A stretch of 64,000 nt of DNA from an uncultured Clostridia bacterium (GCA_947629785.1 CANRFB010000005.1:21644-85643); one strand, 5' to 3'; numbered from the stretch's first letter, positions 16,518 to 24,993 are shown. Made by a program: numbers and translations. Notes: a model not told the origin generated them from the letters alone.

Positions 16518-18638
16518 TTGGGTCTTACCGCCGATTCCGTAGGGAAAAGTGCCTGCGGCGGAAGCTTTATTCTTGATATAAAAAACGGCGAGAAAGTCGT
16601 TGCTCTTGCGGGTAATCCCAATGTAGGGAAATCCACCGTTTTCAACGCACTTACAGGTATGAAACAGCACACCGGCAACTGGACGGGTAAAACCGTTCAG
16701 AACGCGCAGGGACACTGTTCCGTTGGCGAAAATAATTACCTCATGGTGGATATTCCCGGAACGTATTCCCTGCTTGCACATTCAGCCGAGGAGGAGGTTG
16801 CGCGGGATTTTATCTGCTTCGGCGGAACGGACGCGGTAATTGTCGTTTGTGACGCTTCCTGCCTTGAACGCAACCTGAACCTCGTTTTGCAGACAATTGA
16901 AATTACAGAACATACCCTTGTCTGCGTTAATCTTCTGGACGAGGCGAAAAAGAAGAAAATTTCCGTTGACCTCGAAAAACTTTCGGAAAAATTAGGCGTT
17001 CCCGTCTGCGGAACTTCCGCAAGAAGCGGCGCGGGCGTTTCCGAGATGATGGAAAAGCTTCCGCAAGCGTTCTCCGCGGAAAAAAGGAATTCCCCGCCCG
17101 TAATTTACCCCGAAAAGATTGAAAACGCCATACGCATTATTGAACCCGTTCTGGAAAATAAAATCCCCCTTTCACCGCGTTGGACGGCAATAAGGCTTCT
17201 TGACCGCGACGAGAAATTAAACGCTTCCATAAGCGGATTTGCGGGCTTTGACATTGAAACCGACGCGGAAATTTCCCGCGCCATTTCGGAAGCGAAAAAA
17301 TACCTCGCCGGAAACGGCATTTCCGAAGCGGAATTCAAAGATATTATCGTAACGTCAATAGTCCGCCGCGCGGAAGAACTTGCAGCGGAGTGCGTAGACC
17401 TTGAAAAGCCCGATTATTACGAGCGCGACAGGAAAATTGACCGTATACTTACCCACAGGATATGGGGCGTTCCCATAATGGCGGCAATGCTTCTGCTTAT
17501 CTTCTGGATAACCATAGAGGGCGCGAATTACCCCTCGGAACTGCTTTTCGGGGCGCTGTTCTCACTTGGCGGCAAGCTTTCCCTGCTGCTTTCCGAATGT
17601 AATGCCCCCGAATGGTTAAACAGTATGCTTATTGACGGAGTTTACCGTGTTCTTGCATGGGTAACGGCGGTAATGCTGCCGCCCATGGCGATATTTTTCC
17701 CGCTGTTCACGCTTCTTGAAGATGTGGGGTATCTGCCGCGGGTGGCGTTCAACCTTGACAGGTATTTTAAAATTTCCAACGCCTGCGGAAAGCAAGCGCT
17801 TACCATGATGATGGGCTTCGGCTGCAACGCCGCGGGGGTAACGGGCTGCCGCATAATTGATTCGCCCCGGGAACGGCTCATAGCCATTCTGACAAACAGT
17901 TTCGTGCCGTGCAACGGACGTTTCCCCACGCTTATTGCGGTGATAACCATGTTCCTGACCGCAGGAACGGCGGGGTTCGGGCAAAGTTTCCTGTCGGTGC
18001 TTATACTTACGGGCGTGATAATTCTCGGCGTTCTGCTGACGTTTGTCATGTCAAAACTGCTTTCCTCCACCGTTCTGAAAGGCGTGCCCTCGTCCTTTGC
18101 GCTGGAACTTCCGCCGTACCGTATGCCCCAGATAGGGAAAGTCATAGTCCGCTCCATATTTGACAGGACGATATTCGTTCTGGGCAGGGCGGCTTCCGTT
18201 GCAGCGCCTGCGGGGCTGCTTATCTGGCTTCTGGGAAATATCCATACCGCGGACGGTTCGCTTCTTGCCGTATGTGCGGAATTCCTTGACCCGTTTGCGC
18301 GGTTCATAGGACTTGACGGAGTAATACTTTTAGCGTTCGTATTGGGATTTCCCGCAAATGAAATAGTAGTTCCCATAATGCTTATGATGTATCTTTCCAC
18401 GGGAAAGATAGTGGAATACGAGAACCTCGATTCCCTGAAAAGCATACTTATCGACAACGGCTGGAACATCAGAACAGCCCTTTGCATGATGATATTCATG
18501 CTGTGCCATTTTCCCTGTTCCACCACCTGCATGACCATAAAAAAGGAAACGGGTAGCATTAAGTGGACGCTTTTAGCTTTCTTTCTGCCAACAGCCGTAG
18601 GAATTATACTTTGTGCTATGATCGCACAATTTGATTAA
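16518..18638 (+). CDS. feoB: Ferrous iron transporter FeoB, copy 1 (no adjacent FeoA)
   Basis: FeoB imports Fe2+ across the cytoplasmic membrane under control of a G-protein domain. The 706-residue product has an N-terminal GTPase with G1 GNPNVGKST, G3 DIPGTYSL and G4 NLLDE, a helical linker, and a C-terminal membrane domain with about eight to ten segments and Gate-like stretches (GFGCNAAGVTGCRII, SFVPCNGRFPT). I place the start at TTG 16518, eight bases after AAGGAG: the GTG at 16509 overlaps that site, and clostridial relatives start with a similar M-G-L-T tail. Cysteine-bearing GCNAAG and PCNGR motifs differ from those of copy 2 at 22837, so the two are not recent duplicates. No FeoA lies beside it. 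Confidence 0.95.
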   Translation: MGLTADSVGKSACGGSFILDIKNGEKVVALAGNPNVGKSTVFNALTGMKQHTGNWTGKTVQNAQGHCSVGENNYLMVDIPGTYSLLAHSAEEEVARDFICFGGTDAVIVVCDASCLERNLNLVLQTIEITEHTLVCVNLLDEAKKKKISVDLEKLSEKLGVPVCGTSARSGAGVSEMMEKLPQAFSAEKRNSPPVIYPEKIENAIRIIEPVLENKIPLSPRWTAIRLLDRDEKLNASISGFAGFDIETDAEISRAISEAKKYLAGNGISEAEFKDIIVTSIVRRAEELAAECVDLEKPDYYERDRKIDRILTHRIWGVPIMAAMLLLIFWITIEGANYPSELLFGALFSLGGKLSLLLSECNAPEWLNSMLIDGVYRVLAWVTAVMLPPMAIFFPLFTLLEDVGYLPRVAFNLDRYFKISNACGKQALTMMMGFGCNAAGVTGCRIIDSPRERLIAILTNSFVPCNGRFPTLIAVITMFLTAGTAGFGQSFLSVLILTGVIILGVLLTFVMSKLLSSTVLKGVPSSFALELPPYRMPQIGKVIVRSIFDRTIFVLGRAASVAAPAGLLIWLLGNIHTADGSLLAVCAEFLDPFARFIGLDGVILLAFVLGFPANEIVVPIMLMMYLSTGKIVEYENLDSLKSILIDNGWNIRTALCMMIFMLCHFPCSTTCMTIKKETGSIKWTLLAFFLPTAVGIILCAMIAQFD

Positions 18639-18640
18639 GT

Positions 18641-18798
18641 TTTGAGAGTTAAGAGTTAAGAGTTGAGAGGCAGGCTGTAGCCTGCACCCAGTCAGGCTTT
18701 ATTTTGTGATTTCTAACTTAAATATACCGTGCATGGCACAAAGCTAAATCTACAAAGAAAATTCCCGTTCATATGATATATGAACGGGAAAATTTGTT
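18641..18798 (+). repeat. Dispersed palindromic repeat, copy after feoB 1
   Basis: Starts with GAGAGTTAAGAGTTAAGAG, then GCAGGCTGTAGCCTGC, the TCAGGCTTTATTTTG segment, and a perfect hairpin AATTCCCGTTCATAT/ATATGAACGGGAATT-like at 18763-18792. Confidence 0.8.
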
Positions 18799-18806
18799 TT
18801 TACATA

Positions 18807-18835
18807 TTGACTTACTTCGACAAATGTGTTATAAT
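18807..18835 (+). promoter_or_regulatory. Promoter of type I toxin mRNA, locus 1
   Basis: TTGACT at 18807-18812 and TATAAT at 18830-18835 with 17 bases between. The spacer TTCGACAA.TGTGT is nearly identical to that of locus 2 at 63772-63800. Confidence 0.85.
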
Positions 18836-18863
18836 TTCAATCGGAATACACTAAACGGTGACG

Positions 18864-18898
18864 AAACAAAAAAACCGGCTATGCCGGTTTTTTTGTTT
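18864..18898 (+). terminator. Strong hairpin with U-run inside the toxin mRNA leader, locus 1
   Basis: A perfect 16-base-pair stem (AAACAAAAAAACCGGC with its complement, loop TAT) ends in a run of seven T on either strand. It sits between the toxin promoter and the toxin start and is absent from locus 2. It could cut off most toxin transcription, or end antisense readthrough. Confidence 0.8.
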
Positions 18899-18930
18899 TA
18901 TGCTCACCTAAAAAGGAGGTGACGTTTCAC

Positions 18931-19017
18931 ATGATGGTCTTGGGAGTTGTTCTCCAGATAATATCTATCATCATTGATATTGTCGCGTTGCTGACGTCTG
19001 GAAACAGAAAGAAGTAA
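18931..19017 (+). CDS. Small hydrophobic peptide, Fst/par-like type I toxin, locus 1
   Basis: The 28-residue peptide has one membrane-spanning run (VVLQIISIIIDIVALL) and a basic end N-R-K-K, the usual form of type I membrane toxins. A near-perfect AGGAGGTGA (18914-18922) lies eight bases before ATG 18931. TCACCT at 18904-18909 can pair with AGGTGA and hide this site, as in known type I toxin mRNAs. A homologous 30-residue peptide is encoded at 63619-63711 with matching control signals, which argues strongly against a chance frame. It does not closely match the Fst sequence I know, so family assignment rests on architecture. Toxicity is inferred. Confidence 0.75.
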   Translation: MMVLGVVLQIISIIIDIVALLTSGNRKK

Positions 19018-19058
19018 CCATATTTTTGCTTGTTAGTCGCACATACCCTTACTTGCTT

Positions 19059-19105
19059 GTAAAAATTAACCGCCTAAACTCCACAAATTGACGATTGATT
19101 TTTAC
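19059..19105. terminator. Bidirectional terminator shared by toxin and antisense RNAs, locus 1
   Basis: GTAAAAATTAACCG pairs with CGATTGATTTTTAC in a 14-base stem with one mismatch and one wobble, with a 19-base loop and U-rich tails on both strands. Its equivalent in locus 2 is at 63523-63563. Confidence 0.75.
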
Positions 19106-19150
19106 ATTTTATAGATAATTTGGGAGCATGCCGTCACTGGTGTGTTCCTT
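19059..19150 (-). ncRNA. Antisense (antitoxin) RNA of type I locus 1
   Basis: Starting near 19150 from the minus-strand promoter at 19186-19158, the RNA begins with GGAACACACC, also present (as GGAATACACT) at the 5' end of the toxin mRNA. It then carries GGCATGCTCCC, similar to ATGCTCACC of the toxin leader. It ends at the shared bidirectional hairpin 19059-19105. Length about 92 bases. Expression is inferred. Confidence 0.65.
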
Positions 19151-19157
19151 TTTATTT

Positions 19158-19186
19158 ATTATAACCTACAAACTTTTATTTGTCAA
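19158..19186 (-). promoter_or_regulatory. Promoter of the antisense RNA, locus 1
   Basis: Minus strand: TTGACA (19186-19181) and TATAAT (19163-19158), 17 bases apart. The surrounding sequence (AATAAA-GTTT-TAGGT before the -10) is shared with locus 2. Confidence 0.85.
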
Positions 19187-19203
19187 TAGTTTTTATAATT
19201 TTT

Positions 19204-19252
19204 AATTTAAGCTTCAGCCTGCCTCTTAACTCTTAAATCTTAACTCTATTAA
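19204..19252 (-). repeat. Partial dispersed repeat at the end of tyrS
   Basis: On the minus strand, the TTAAGAGTTAAGAG module followed by GCAGGCTGAAGC. The tyrS stop codon lies at its edge (CTCTTAATAGAG). Confidence 0.65.
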
Positions 19253-20466
19253 GAGTTTGCCTTGACCTTATGATAAATTTTCTTGCCCTTTTTGATAATG
19301 ACTTCCGTTTCGATTTTTATAAGCGCGTTGGGGTCGGTGACCTTAGCATCATCAACGGAAATCCCCCCCTGCTGAACAAGGCGGCGGGCTTCGCTCTTGG
19401 AGGGCGCAAGCGCGGTCTTTACAAGCAGATCAAGAACGTTTATCCCATCAGCGGGAATTTCCGAAGCGGGTATTTCGGTGGAGGGCATATCGTCCGTGTT
19501 ACCCTTGCCGCCGAAAAGCGCTTTCGCACCGTTCTGCGCCTTTATCGCTTCTTCCTCGCCGTGAACGAGCTTTGTAAGCTCAAAGGCAAGAATTTCCTTT
19601 GCCTTGTTAAGCTGACTGCCCTCCCAACCGGACATGGCTTCAATTTCTTCCATGGGCAGGAATGTCAGCATACGGATACATTTCATAACGTCCGCGTCCG
19701 CAACGTTCCGCCAGTATTGGTAGAAATCAAAGGGCGTGGTCTTTTCGGGGTCGAGCCATACCGCGCCTTTCTCGGTCTTGCCCATCTTCTTCCCCTCGGA
19801 ATTAAGGAGCAGGGTAATTGTCATGGCGTGGGCGTCCTTGCCAAGCTTTTTGCGGATAAGTTCCGTGCCGCCCAGCATATTAGCCCATTGGTCGTCGCCG
19901 CCGAACTGCATATTGCAGCCGTATTTCTTGAACAGCATATAGAAATCGTAACTCTGCATTATCATGTAATTGAATTCAAGGAAAGTCAGTCCCCGCTCCA
20001 TTCTCTGCTTGTAGCACTCGAATGTGAGCATTTTGTTTACCGAAAAGCAAGCGCCTACTTCCCGCAGAACGTCGATATAGTTCAGATCCATAAGCCAGTC
20101 GGCGTTGTTCACCATGATAGCCTTGCCGTCCGAAAAGTCGATGAAACGGCTCATCTGCTTCTTGAAACATTCAATATTGTGGTCAATATCCTCTTTGGTA
20201 AGCATCTTCCGCATATCGGATTTTCCCGAGGGATCGCCGATCATGCCTGTTCCGCCGCCAAGCAGTGCAATAGGACGGTTTCCCGCCATCTGCAAACGCT
20301 TCATAAGGCAAAGCGCCATGAAATGTCCTACATGGAGGCTGTCCGCCGTGGGGTCAAATCCGATGTAGAATGTGGCTTTCCCCTCGTTGATCATTTTTTT
20401 GATTTCTTCCTCGTTGGTCACTTGGGCAATAAGCCCTCTTGCAACCAGTTCATCATATAAAGTCAT
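19249..20466 (-). CDS. tyrS: Tyrosyl-tRNA synthetase
   Basis: TyrS charges tRNA-Tyr. The 405-residue class I enzyme shows the HIGH equivalent H-V-G-H at residues 48-51 in [16 protein letters not shown], the tRNA/tyrosine-binding VNNADWL region, and the KMSKS equivalent KMGKT. A C-terminal S4 RNA-binding domain ([18 protein letters not shown]) follows. The start is ATG 20466, seven bases from AGGAG; the ATG at 20472 is too close. A Tyr-specific T-box leader lies directly upstream, so expression should rise when uncharged tRNA-Tyr accumulates. Confidence 0.97.
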   Translation of the reverse strand: MTLYDELVARGLIAQVTNEEEIKKMINEGKATFYIGFDPTADSLHVGHFMALCLMKRLQMAGNRPIALLGGGTGMIGDPSGKSDMRKMLTKEDIDHNIECFKKQMSRFIDFSDGKAIMVNNADWLMDLNYIDVLREVGACFSVNKMLTFECYKQRMERGLTFLEFNYMIMQSYDFYMLFKKYGCNMQFGGDDQWANMLGGTELIRKKLGKDAHAMTITLLLNSEGKKMGKTEKGAVWLDPEKTTPFDFYQYWRNVADADVMKCIRMLTFLPMEEIEAMSGWEGSQLNKAKEILAFELTKLVHGEEEAIKAQNGAKALFGGKGNTDDMPSTEIPASEIPADGINVLDLLVKTALAPSKSEARRLVQQGGISVDDAKVTDPNALIKIETEVIIKKGKKIYHKVKANS

Positions 20467-20576
20467 ATACATTCTCCTATTTTTTGTTTTAAATTATTAT
20501 TTCCGGAATTTTAATAGTCCATGAAATCATGTAATGATCCCACTTATATCACGACCTTTCAATGAATTTCACCGTA

Positions 20577-20816
20577 AAATAAAAAAACGCCCTGCTTGTA
20601 AGCAGAGGGCGAAATTACCGCGGTACCACCTCAATTTTATCGGGAAGATCCCGACCTTGGAACGCTTTAACGGGCGCACCCGCATACCGCTACTAAGATT
20701 CACGGTACAAGCTCCATGATGTATTCGCCGAAAATTCCGTTATCCTTTTTCACCTGCCAAGGACTCTCTGAAACGGTTTAAAAACGGCTACTTCTTCACT
20801 TCACAGCATTTGGTAT
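20577..20816 (-). promoter_or_regulatory. T-box leader of tyrS (specifier TAC, tyrosine)
   Basis: Minus strand: AGAGA-type motif at 20770-20761, specifier TAC in GAATACATC (20723-20721), the T-box GAGGTGGTACCGCGGTAA (20632-20615) and a terminator CGCCCTCTGC/GCAGGGCG followed by seven T (20611-20577). Uncharged tRNA-Tyr should stabilise the antiterminator. Confidence 0.95.
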
Positions 20817-20822
20817 GAAATT

Positions 20823-20851
20823 ATTTTACCATACATGAAGCCTTTTGTCAA
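20823..20851 (-). promoter_or_regulatory. Promoter of the tyrS T-box leader
   Basis: Minus strand: TTGACA (20851-20846) and TAAAAT (20828-20823), 17 bases apart, placing transcription start near 20816. Confidence 0.85.
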
Positions 20852-20946
20852 GGGGGAGAACAGCATTTTTTTGCCCGCTGCGGAAAAGCGGAAAATTATC
20901 CTCAAAATGCCTTTATCAAACAAATATTGCCATAATACACTATTGC

Positions 20947-20975
20947 TTGACATTACATGACTTTGGGTGTATAAT
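20947..20975 (+). promoter_or_regulatory. Promoter of cardiolipin synthase copy 2
   Basis: TTGACA at 20947-20952, 17 bases, TATAAT at 20970-20975. It excludes a start upstream of about 20982. Confidence 0.85.
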
Positions 20976-21011
20976 TGGTATGAAATTATATTCAAGGGGG
21001 AATTTTCTGTA

Positions 21012-22574
21012 ATGGACGCGGAACTCAATCTTCTCAAAAAGCATAAAAAAGGTCTGCTGAGAATAGTATTCAGCAGGACGGGAATCGTTATCCTGCTTCT
21101 GCTGCTGGGAGTCGCCTGCTTTATAACGGCGGAAACATTCTTTGCGGGAATTATCGCACATATCCTCGGCGGCGTGGGAGTTTTCAACTTCTTTGTAATA
21201 GCCGCTATCGTAAACAGCGATATGGATTCCTCCGCAAAACTTACTTGGATAATGGTGGTTTCCCTTACGTCGATTTTCGGAACGCTTTTCTACCTGTACA
21301 CCAAAAACAATATAGGCAGCCGTGCGGTCGGAGCGGGCTATAACTATCTTATAAAAACACACAAAGACGACATCAAGCAGGACGAAAATGTTCTTTCCGA
21401 AATACGAAAGGAAAGCCCCGAGACTGCCGAATTAGTCCATTATTTAAATAAAAGCAGCACTTTCCCCATAACCGACAAGAACAGGATAACCTACTACCCC
21501 TTGGGCGAGGAAAAGTGGACTGCTATGCTTGAAGCACTGAAAAGCGCGGAAAAGTTCATTTTTATGGAGTATTTCATTGTGGAAGAGGGCAGAATGTGGG
21601 GAACTATCCTGAACATTCTGGCGCAGAAAGCCGCCGAGGGCGTGGAAGTCCGCGTCATGTATGACGGGACCTGCGCTATCGCGCTCCTGCCCTATAATTA
21701 CCCCGAAATGCTTGCAAAATACGGCATAAAATGCAAGATGTTCTCGCCTATAAGACCCTTTGTTTCCACTCACTACAACTACCGCGACCACAGGAAAATA
21801 CTTGTGGTGGACGGAAAAGTCGGTTTCAACGGCGGCGTGAACCTTGCGGACGAGTATATCAACCATAAAAAAGTTTTCGGACACTGGAAAGATACCGCCG
21901 TGAAGATAGAGGGCGAAGCGGTCAGAAATCTTACTCTGATGTTCCTGAATATGTGGTGCCTTGGCGAGAAAGACCCCGATTACAGAACTTACCTTGACGC
22001 GCCCGCGGAAAGCTTCCCGAACGAAAAGGGCTATGCCGTTCCCTACGGCTTCAATCCCTTTGATTCGGACAAGGTGGGGGAGAAAGTCTATATGGACATT
22101 CTCAACAGGGCAAATAGTTACGTTCACATAATGACTCCCTATCTTATCCTTGACGACGCGCTGCTTAATTCACTGAAATATTCCGCGGAAAGAGGCATTG
22201 ACACAAAACTCATTCTCCCGGGAATTCCCGATAAAAAGCCTGTCTATGCCCTTGCAAAGACATATTTTAAAACGCTTCTTGACTCGGGCGTGGAAATTTA
22301 CCTCTACACCCCGGGATTCGTCCATGCGAAAATGTTCATTTCCGACGATAAAAAAGCGGTAGTGGGAACTATCAACCTTGACTACAGAAGTCTTTATCAC
22401 CACTTTGAATGCGGAACGTACATCTACGGCGCGGACGTTGTTCACGACATTGAAAACGACTTTTCCGAAACTCTGAAAAAGTGCGAAAAAGTCACATACG
22501 AAAGCATTAAGAACGAAAAGGCAATTACAAAGTTAACAGGCGGCTTTATGCGCTTTATCGCGCCGCTGCTTTAA
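21012..22574 (+). CDS. cls: Cardiolipin synthase (phospholipase D family), copy 2
   Basis: This 520-residue protein makes cardiolipin from phosphatidylglycerol. It parallels copy 1 throughout: two N-terminal membrane segments and HKD motifs in HRKILVVDGKVGFNGGVNLADE and HAKMFISDDKKAVVGTINLD. Shared stretches such as YDG and HIMTPYLILD show that both come from one ancestor, but they differ enough to be old paralogues. The start ATG 21012 follows AAGGGGG at eleven bases and fits the promoter at 20947-20975. feoA begins 23 bases after its stop, so cls and feoAB may share a transcript. Confidence 0.95.
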   Translation: MDAELNLLKKHKKGLLRIVFSRTGIVILLLLLGVACFITAETFFAGIIAHILGGVGVFNFFVIAAIVNSDMDSSAKLTWIMVVSLTSIFGTLFYLYTKNNIGSRAVGAGYNYLIKTHKDDIKQDENVLSEIRKESPETAELVHYLNKSSTFPITDKNRITYYPLGEEKWTAMLEALKSAEKFIFMEYFIVEEGRMWGTILNILAQKAAEGVEVRVMYDGTCAIALLPYNYPEMLAKYGIKCKMFSPIRPFVSTHYNYRDHRKILVVDGKVGFNGGVNLADEYINHKKVFGHWKDTAVKIEGEAVRNLTLMFLNMWCLGEKDPDYRTYLDAPAESFPNEKGYAVPYGFNPFDSDKVGEKVYMDILNRANSYVHIMTPYLILDDALLNSLKYSAERGIDTKLILPGIPDKKPVYALAKTYFKTLLDSGVEIYLYTPGFVHAKMFISDDKKAVVGTINLDYRSLYHHFECGTYIYGADVVHDIENDFSETLKKCEKVTYESIKNEKAITKLTGGFMRFIAPLL

Positions 22575-22597
22575 TATAAAAGTGAGATGTTTTTAAT

Positions 22598-22840
22598 ATG
22601 ACTCTTGGAGAACTTAAAACAGGTCAGTCTGCCGTAATAACCGAAGTTGGCGGCGAGGGCGCGCTCCGTTGCAGACTGCTTGACATGGGACTTATTCCCA
22701 AAACAAAGGTAATGGTCCGGAAAGTTGCGCCTATGGGCGACCCCATAGAACTTTTCCTGCGGGGGTATGAACTTACCATACGTCTTGAGGACGCGGAGAA
22801 AATTACCATAATTCCCGAGAAAGCAGGTGCTGAAAAATGA
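22598..22840 (+). CDS. feoA: Ferrous iron transport protein FeoA
   Basis: FeoA is a small cytoplasmic SH3-like protein that assists FeoB. The 80-residue product shows the family pattern: L-x-x-L-x-x-G near the start, CRLLDMGLIPKTKVMVRKVAPMGDPIEL, and GYELTIRLEDAEKI. Its stop overlaps the feoB start by four bases (ATGA), so the two are translationally coupled. The ribosome site is weak (GTGAG). Confidence 0.95.
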   Translation: MTLGELKTGQSAVITEVGGEGALRCRLLDMGLIPKTKVMVRKVAPMGDPIELFLRGYELTIRLEDAEKITIIPEKAGAEK

Positions 22841-24843
22841 TATTTGCTCTTGCGGGAAACCAGAACTGCGGAAAGACCACGCTTTTCAATCAGCTTACCG
22901 GTTCAAATCAGCACGTGGGGAACTTCCCCGGCGTTACGGTGGAGGGAAAATCAGGCGATGTCCGCGGTCTGAAAAATTGTCAGGTTGTAGACCTGCCGGG
23001 CATATATTCCATACGCCCCTATACGGGCGAAGAACGGGTAACGCGGGATTTTCTCATTGACGGGAAGCCCGACGCCATTATAAATATTGCCGACGCCACA
23101 AATATCGAAAGGAATCTCTACCTTACGCTTCAGCTTATTGAAATGAATATCCCCATGGTTCTTGCCCTGAACATGATGGACGAAGTCCGCAACAACGGCG
23201 GAACGGTGGACGTAAAGGGGCTTTCGGAACGTCTGGGAATACCCGTTCTTCCCATAAGCGCGGCGAAGAACGAGGGCATAGACGAACTTATCGCCAAGAC
23301 CGAGGAAATAGCTTCAAAGCAGAAAAAGCCAAAGCGGACGGATTTCTGTTCGGGCGCGGTACATAGATGTATACACGCTGTTTCCCATATGGTGGAGGAC
23401 CATGCCCAACTGGCGGGAACTTCCTCAAAATTTGCCGCCACAAAGCTTGTTGAGGGCGACCCCGACATTAACGGCAAGCTGAAACTCAACGAAAACGAAC
23501 TTGAAATGATTGAACACAGCGTTACCGAAATGGAACAGGAACTTGGCATGGACAGGAACGCCGCCCTTGCGGATATGCGCTACACTTTCATTGAGGAAGT
23601 CTGCCGCGACACCGTTGTAAAATGCCACGAAAGCAAGGAACACGCCCGAAGCGTGAAGATAGACAACATTCTTACCAATAAATACCTTGCGATACCGCTT
23701 TTCCTTTGCATAATGCTTTTTGTGTTCTGGATAACATTCGGGTCGGTAGGCGCATGGCTGGGAGATGCGTTTTCATATGTAATCGACAACGCTTCCGAGT
23801 ACGCCGACAAAGTTCTTACGGCTTACGGGCTCAATCCCGTGGTGAAAAGCCTTATAATAGACGGAGTTTTTGCGGGAGTGGGAAGTGTTCTCAGCTTTCT
23901 GCCCACCATAATAACGCTGTTCTTCTGCCTTTCAATTCTGGAGGACAGCGGTTACATGGCACGTGTGGCGTTTGTAATGGATAAGCTTCTGCGTAAAATA
24001 GGGCTTTCGGGACGGTCATTCGTACCGATGCTGATAGGCTTCGGGTGCAGCGTTCCCGCAATTATGGCAACAAGGACTCTTGCTTCCGACCGCGACAGGC
24101 GAATGACCATATTCCTTACGCCGTTTATGAGCTGCAGTGCAAAACTTCCCATTTATGCGGTGTTCACGGCGGCATTTTTCCCGAAATACAAGGCGCTTGT
24201 AATGCTTCTGCTGTATGTTTCGGGAATGCTTGTGGGAATTATCTGCGGAGTTATAATGAACCACACCCGTTTCAAAGGCAAGCCCGTGCCATTCGTAATG
24301 GAACTTCCCAACTACCGTATGCCCTCGGCGAAAAGCGTTGTGCTTCTCATGTGGGACAAGGCAAAGGACTTTATAGAACGGGCATTTACGGTAATTTTCT
24401 TTGCGTCCATAGCAATATGGTTCTTACAGAGTTTTGACACGCGCCTGAATATTGCGGCGGACAGTTCGGAAAGCCTCCTTGCAAAATTAGGTGCGGCAAT
24501 TGCTCCTGTATTTGCGCCTCTCGGCTTCGGCGACTGGAAAGCCGCCACCGCGCTGATAACGGGATTCACCGCAAAGGAAGCGGTAGTTTCCACGCTGGCA
24601 GTGCTGACGGGTTCGGACACAAATTCGCTGAATACCGTACTTTCGGGAATGTTCACGCCTCTTTCCGCGGCAAGCTTCCTGATATTCACGCTGCTTTACA
24701 CGCCCTGCGTTGCTGCAATTGCGGCTGTCCGCCGTGAAATGAACAGCAGGCTTTCCGCGCTCTGGATGGTAATTATCCAGTGCGTGACCGCGTGGCTGAC
24801 GGCGTTCGTGGTATTCCAGATAGGCGGACTGTTTGTAAAATAA
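22837..24843 (+). CDS. feoB: Ferrous iron transporter FeoB, copy 2 (with FeoA)
   Basis: The 668-residue Fe2+ transporter has a GTPase domain at its very N-terminus (G1 GNQNCGKTT, G3 DLPGIYSI, G4 NMMDE), a helical guanine-dissociation-inhibitor-like region to about residue 265, and a polytopic membrane domain with the Gate stretches GFGCSVPAIMATRTL and SCSAKLPIYAVF. Unlike copy 1 it is coupled to feoA. The G1 wording (GNQNCGKT) and Gate sequences mark it as the other common clostridial FeoB subtype. No metalloregulator binding site (Fur or DtxR) is evident upstream. Confidence 0.97.
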   Translation: MIFALAGNQNCGKTTLFNQLTGSNQHVGNFPGVTVEGKSGDVRGLKNCQVVDLPGIYSIRPYTGEERVTRDFLIDGKPDAIINIADATNIERNLYLTLQLIEMNIPMVLALNMMDEVRNNGGTVDVKGLSERLGIPVLPISAAKNEGIDELIAKTEEIASKQKKPKRTDFCSGAVHRCIHAVSHMVEDHAQLAGTSSKFAATKLVEGDPDINGKLKLNENELEMIEHSVTEMEQELGMDRNAALADMRYTFIEEVCRDTVVKCHESKEHARSVKIDNILTNKYLAIPLFLCIMLFVFWITFGSVGAWLGDAFSYVIDNASEYADKVLTAYGLNPVVKSLIIDGVFAGVGSVLSFLPTIITLFFCLSILEDSGYMARVAFVMDKLLRKIGLSGRSFVPMLIGFGCSVPAIMATRTLASDRDRRMTIFLTPFMSCSAKLPIYAVFTAAFFPKYKALVMLLLYVSGMLVGIICGVIMNHTRFKGKPVPFVMELPNYRMPSAKSVVLLMWDKAKDFIERAFTVIFFASIAIWFLQSFDTRLNIAADSSESLLAKLGAAIAPVFAPLGFGDWKAATALITGFTAKEAVVSTLAVLTGSDTNSLNTVLSGMFTPLSAASFLIFTLLYTPCVAAIAAVRREMNSRLSALWMVIIQCVTAWLTAFVVFQIGGLFVK

Positions 24844-24905
24844 TTCCTAAAGTGAAAATCATGTGATGAATTCAGAAAAAATTCATAATAATTTACTCTT
24901 TTCTG

Positions 24906-24934
24906 TTGCAAAATCATTGATTATGTGGGATAAT
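24906..24934 (+). promoter_or_regulatory. Promoter of the kinase-like gene at 24994
   Basis: TTGCAA at 24906-24911, 17 bases, GATAAT at 24929-24934, with TGTGG directly before the -10. Confidence 0.65.
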
Positions 24935-24993
24935 ATATCAGGTGCGGTCATGCTCACCGCTCATCAATGACTATTTAAGGCAGGTGAACGGCG

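Noticed and set aside
19270..20460. Long plus-strand frame of 396 codons opposite tyrS
   Set aside because: It lies wholly antisense to a clear tyrS gene, shows no known motif and has a composition typical of mirrored codons.
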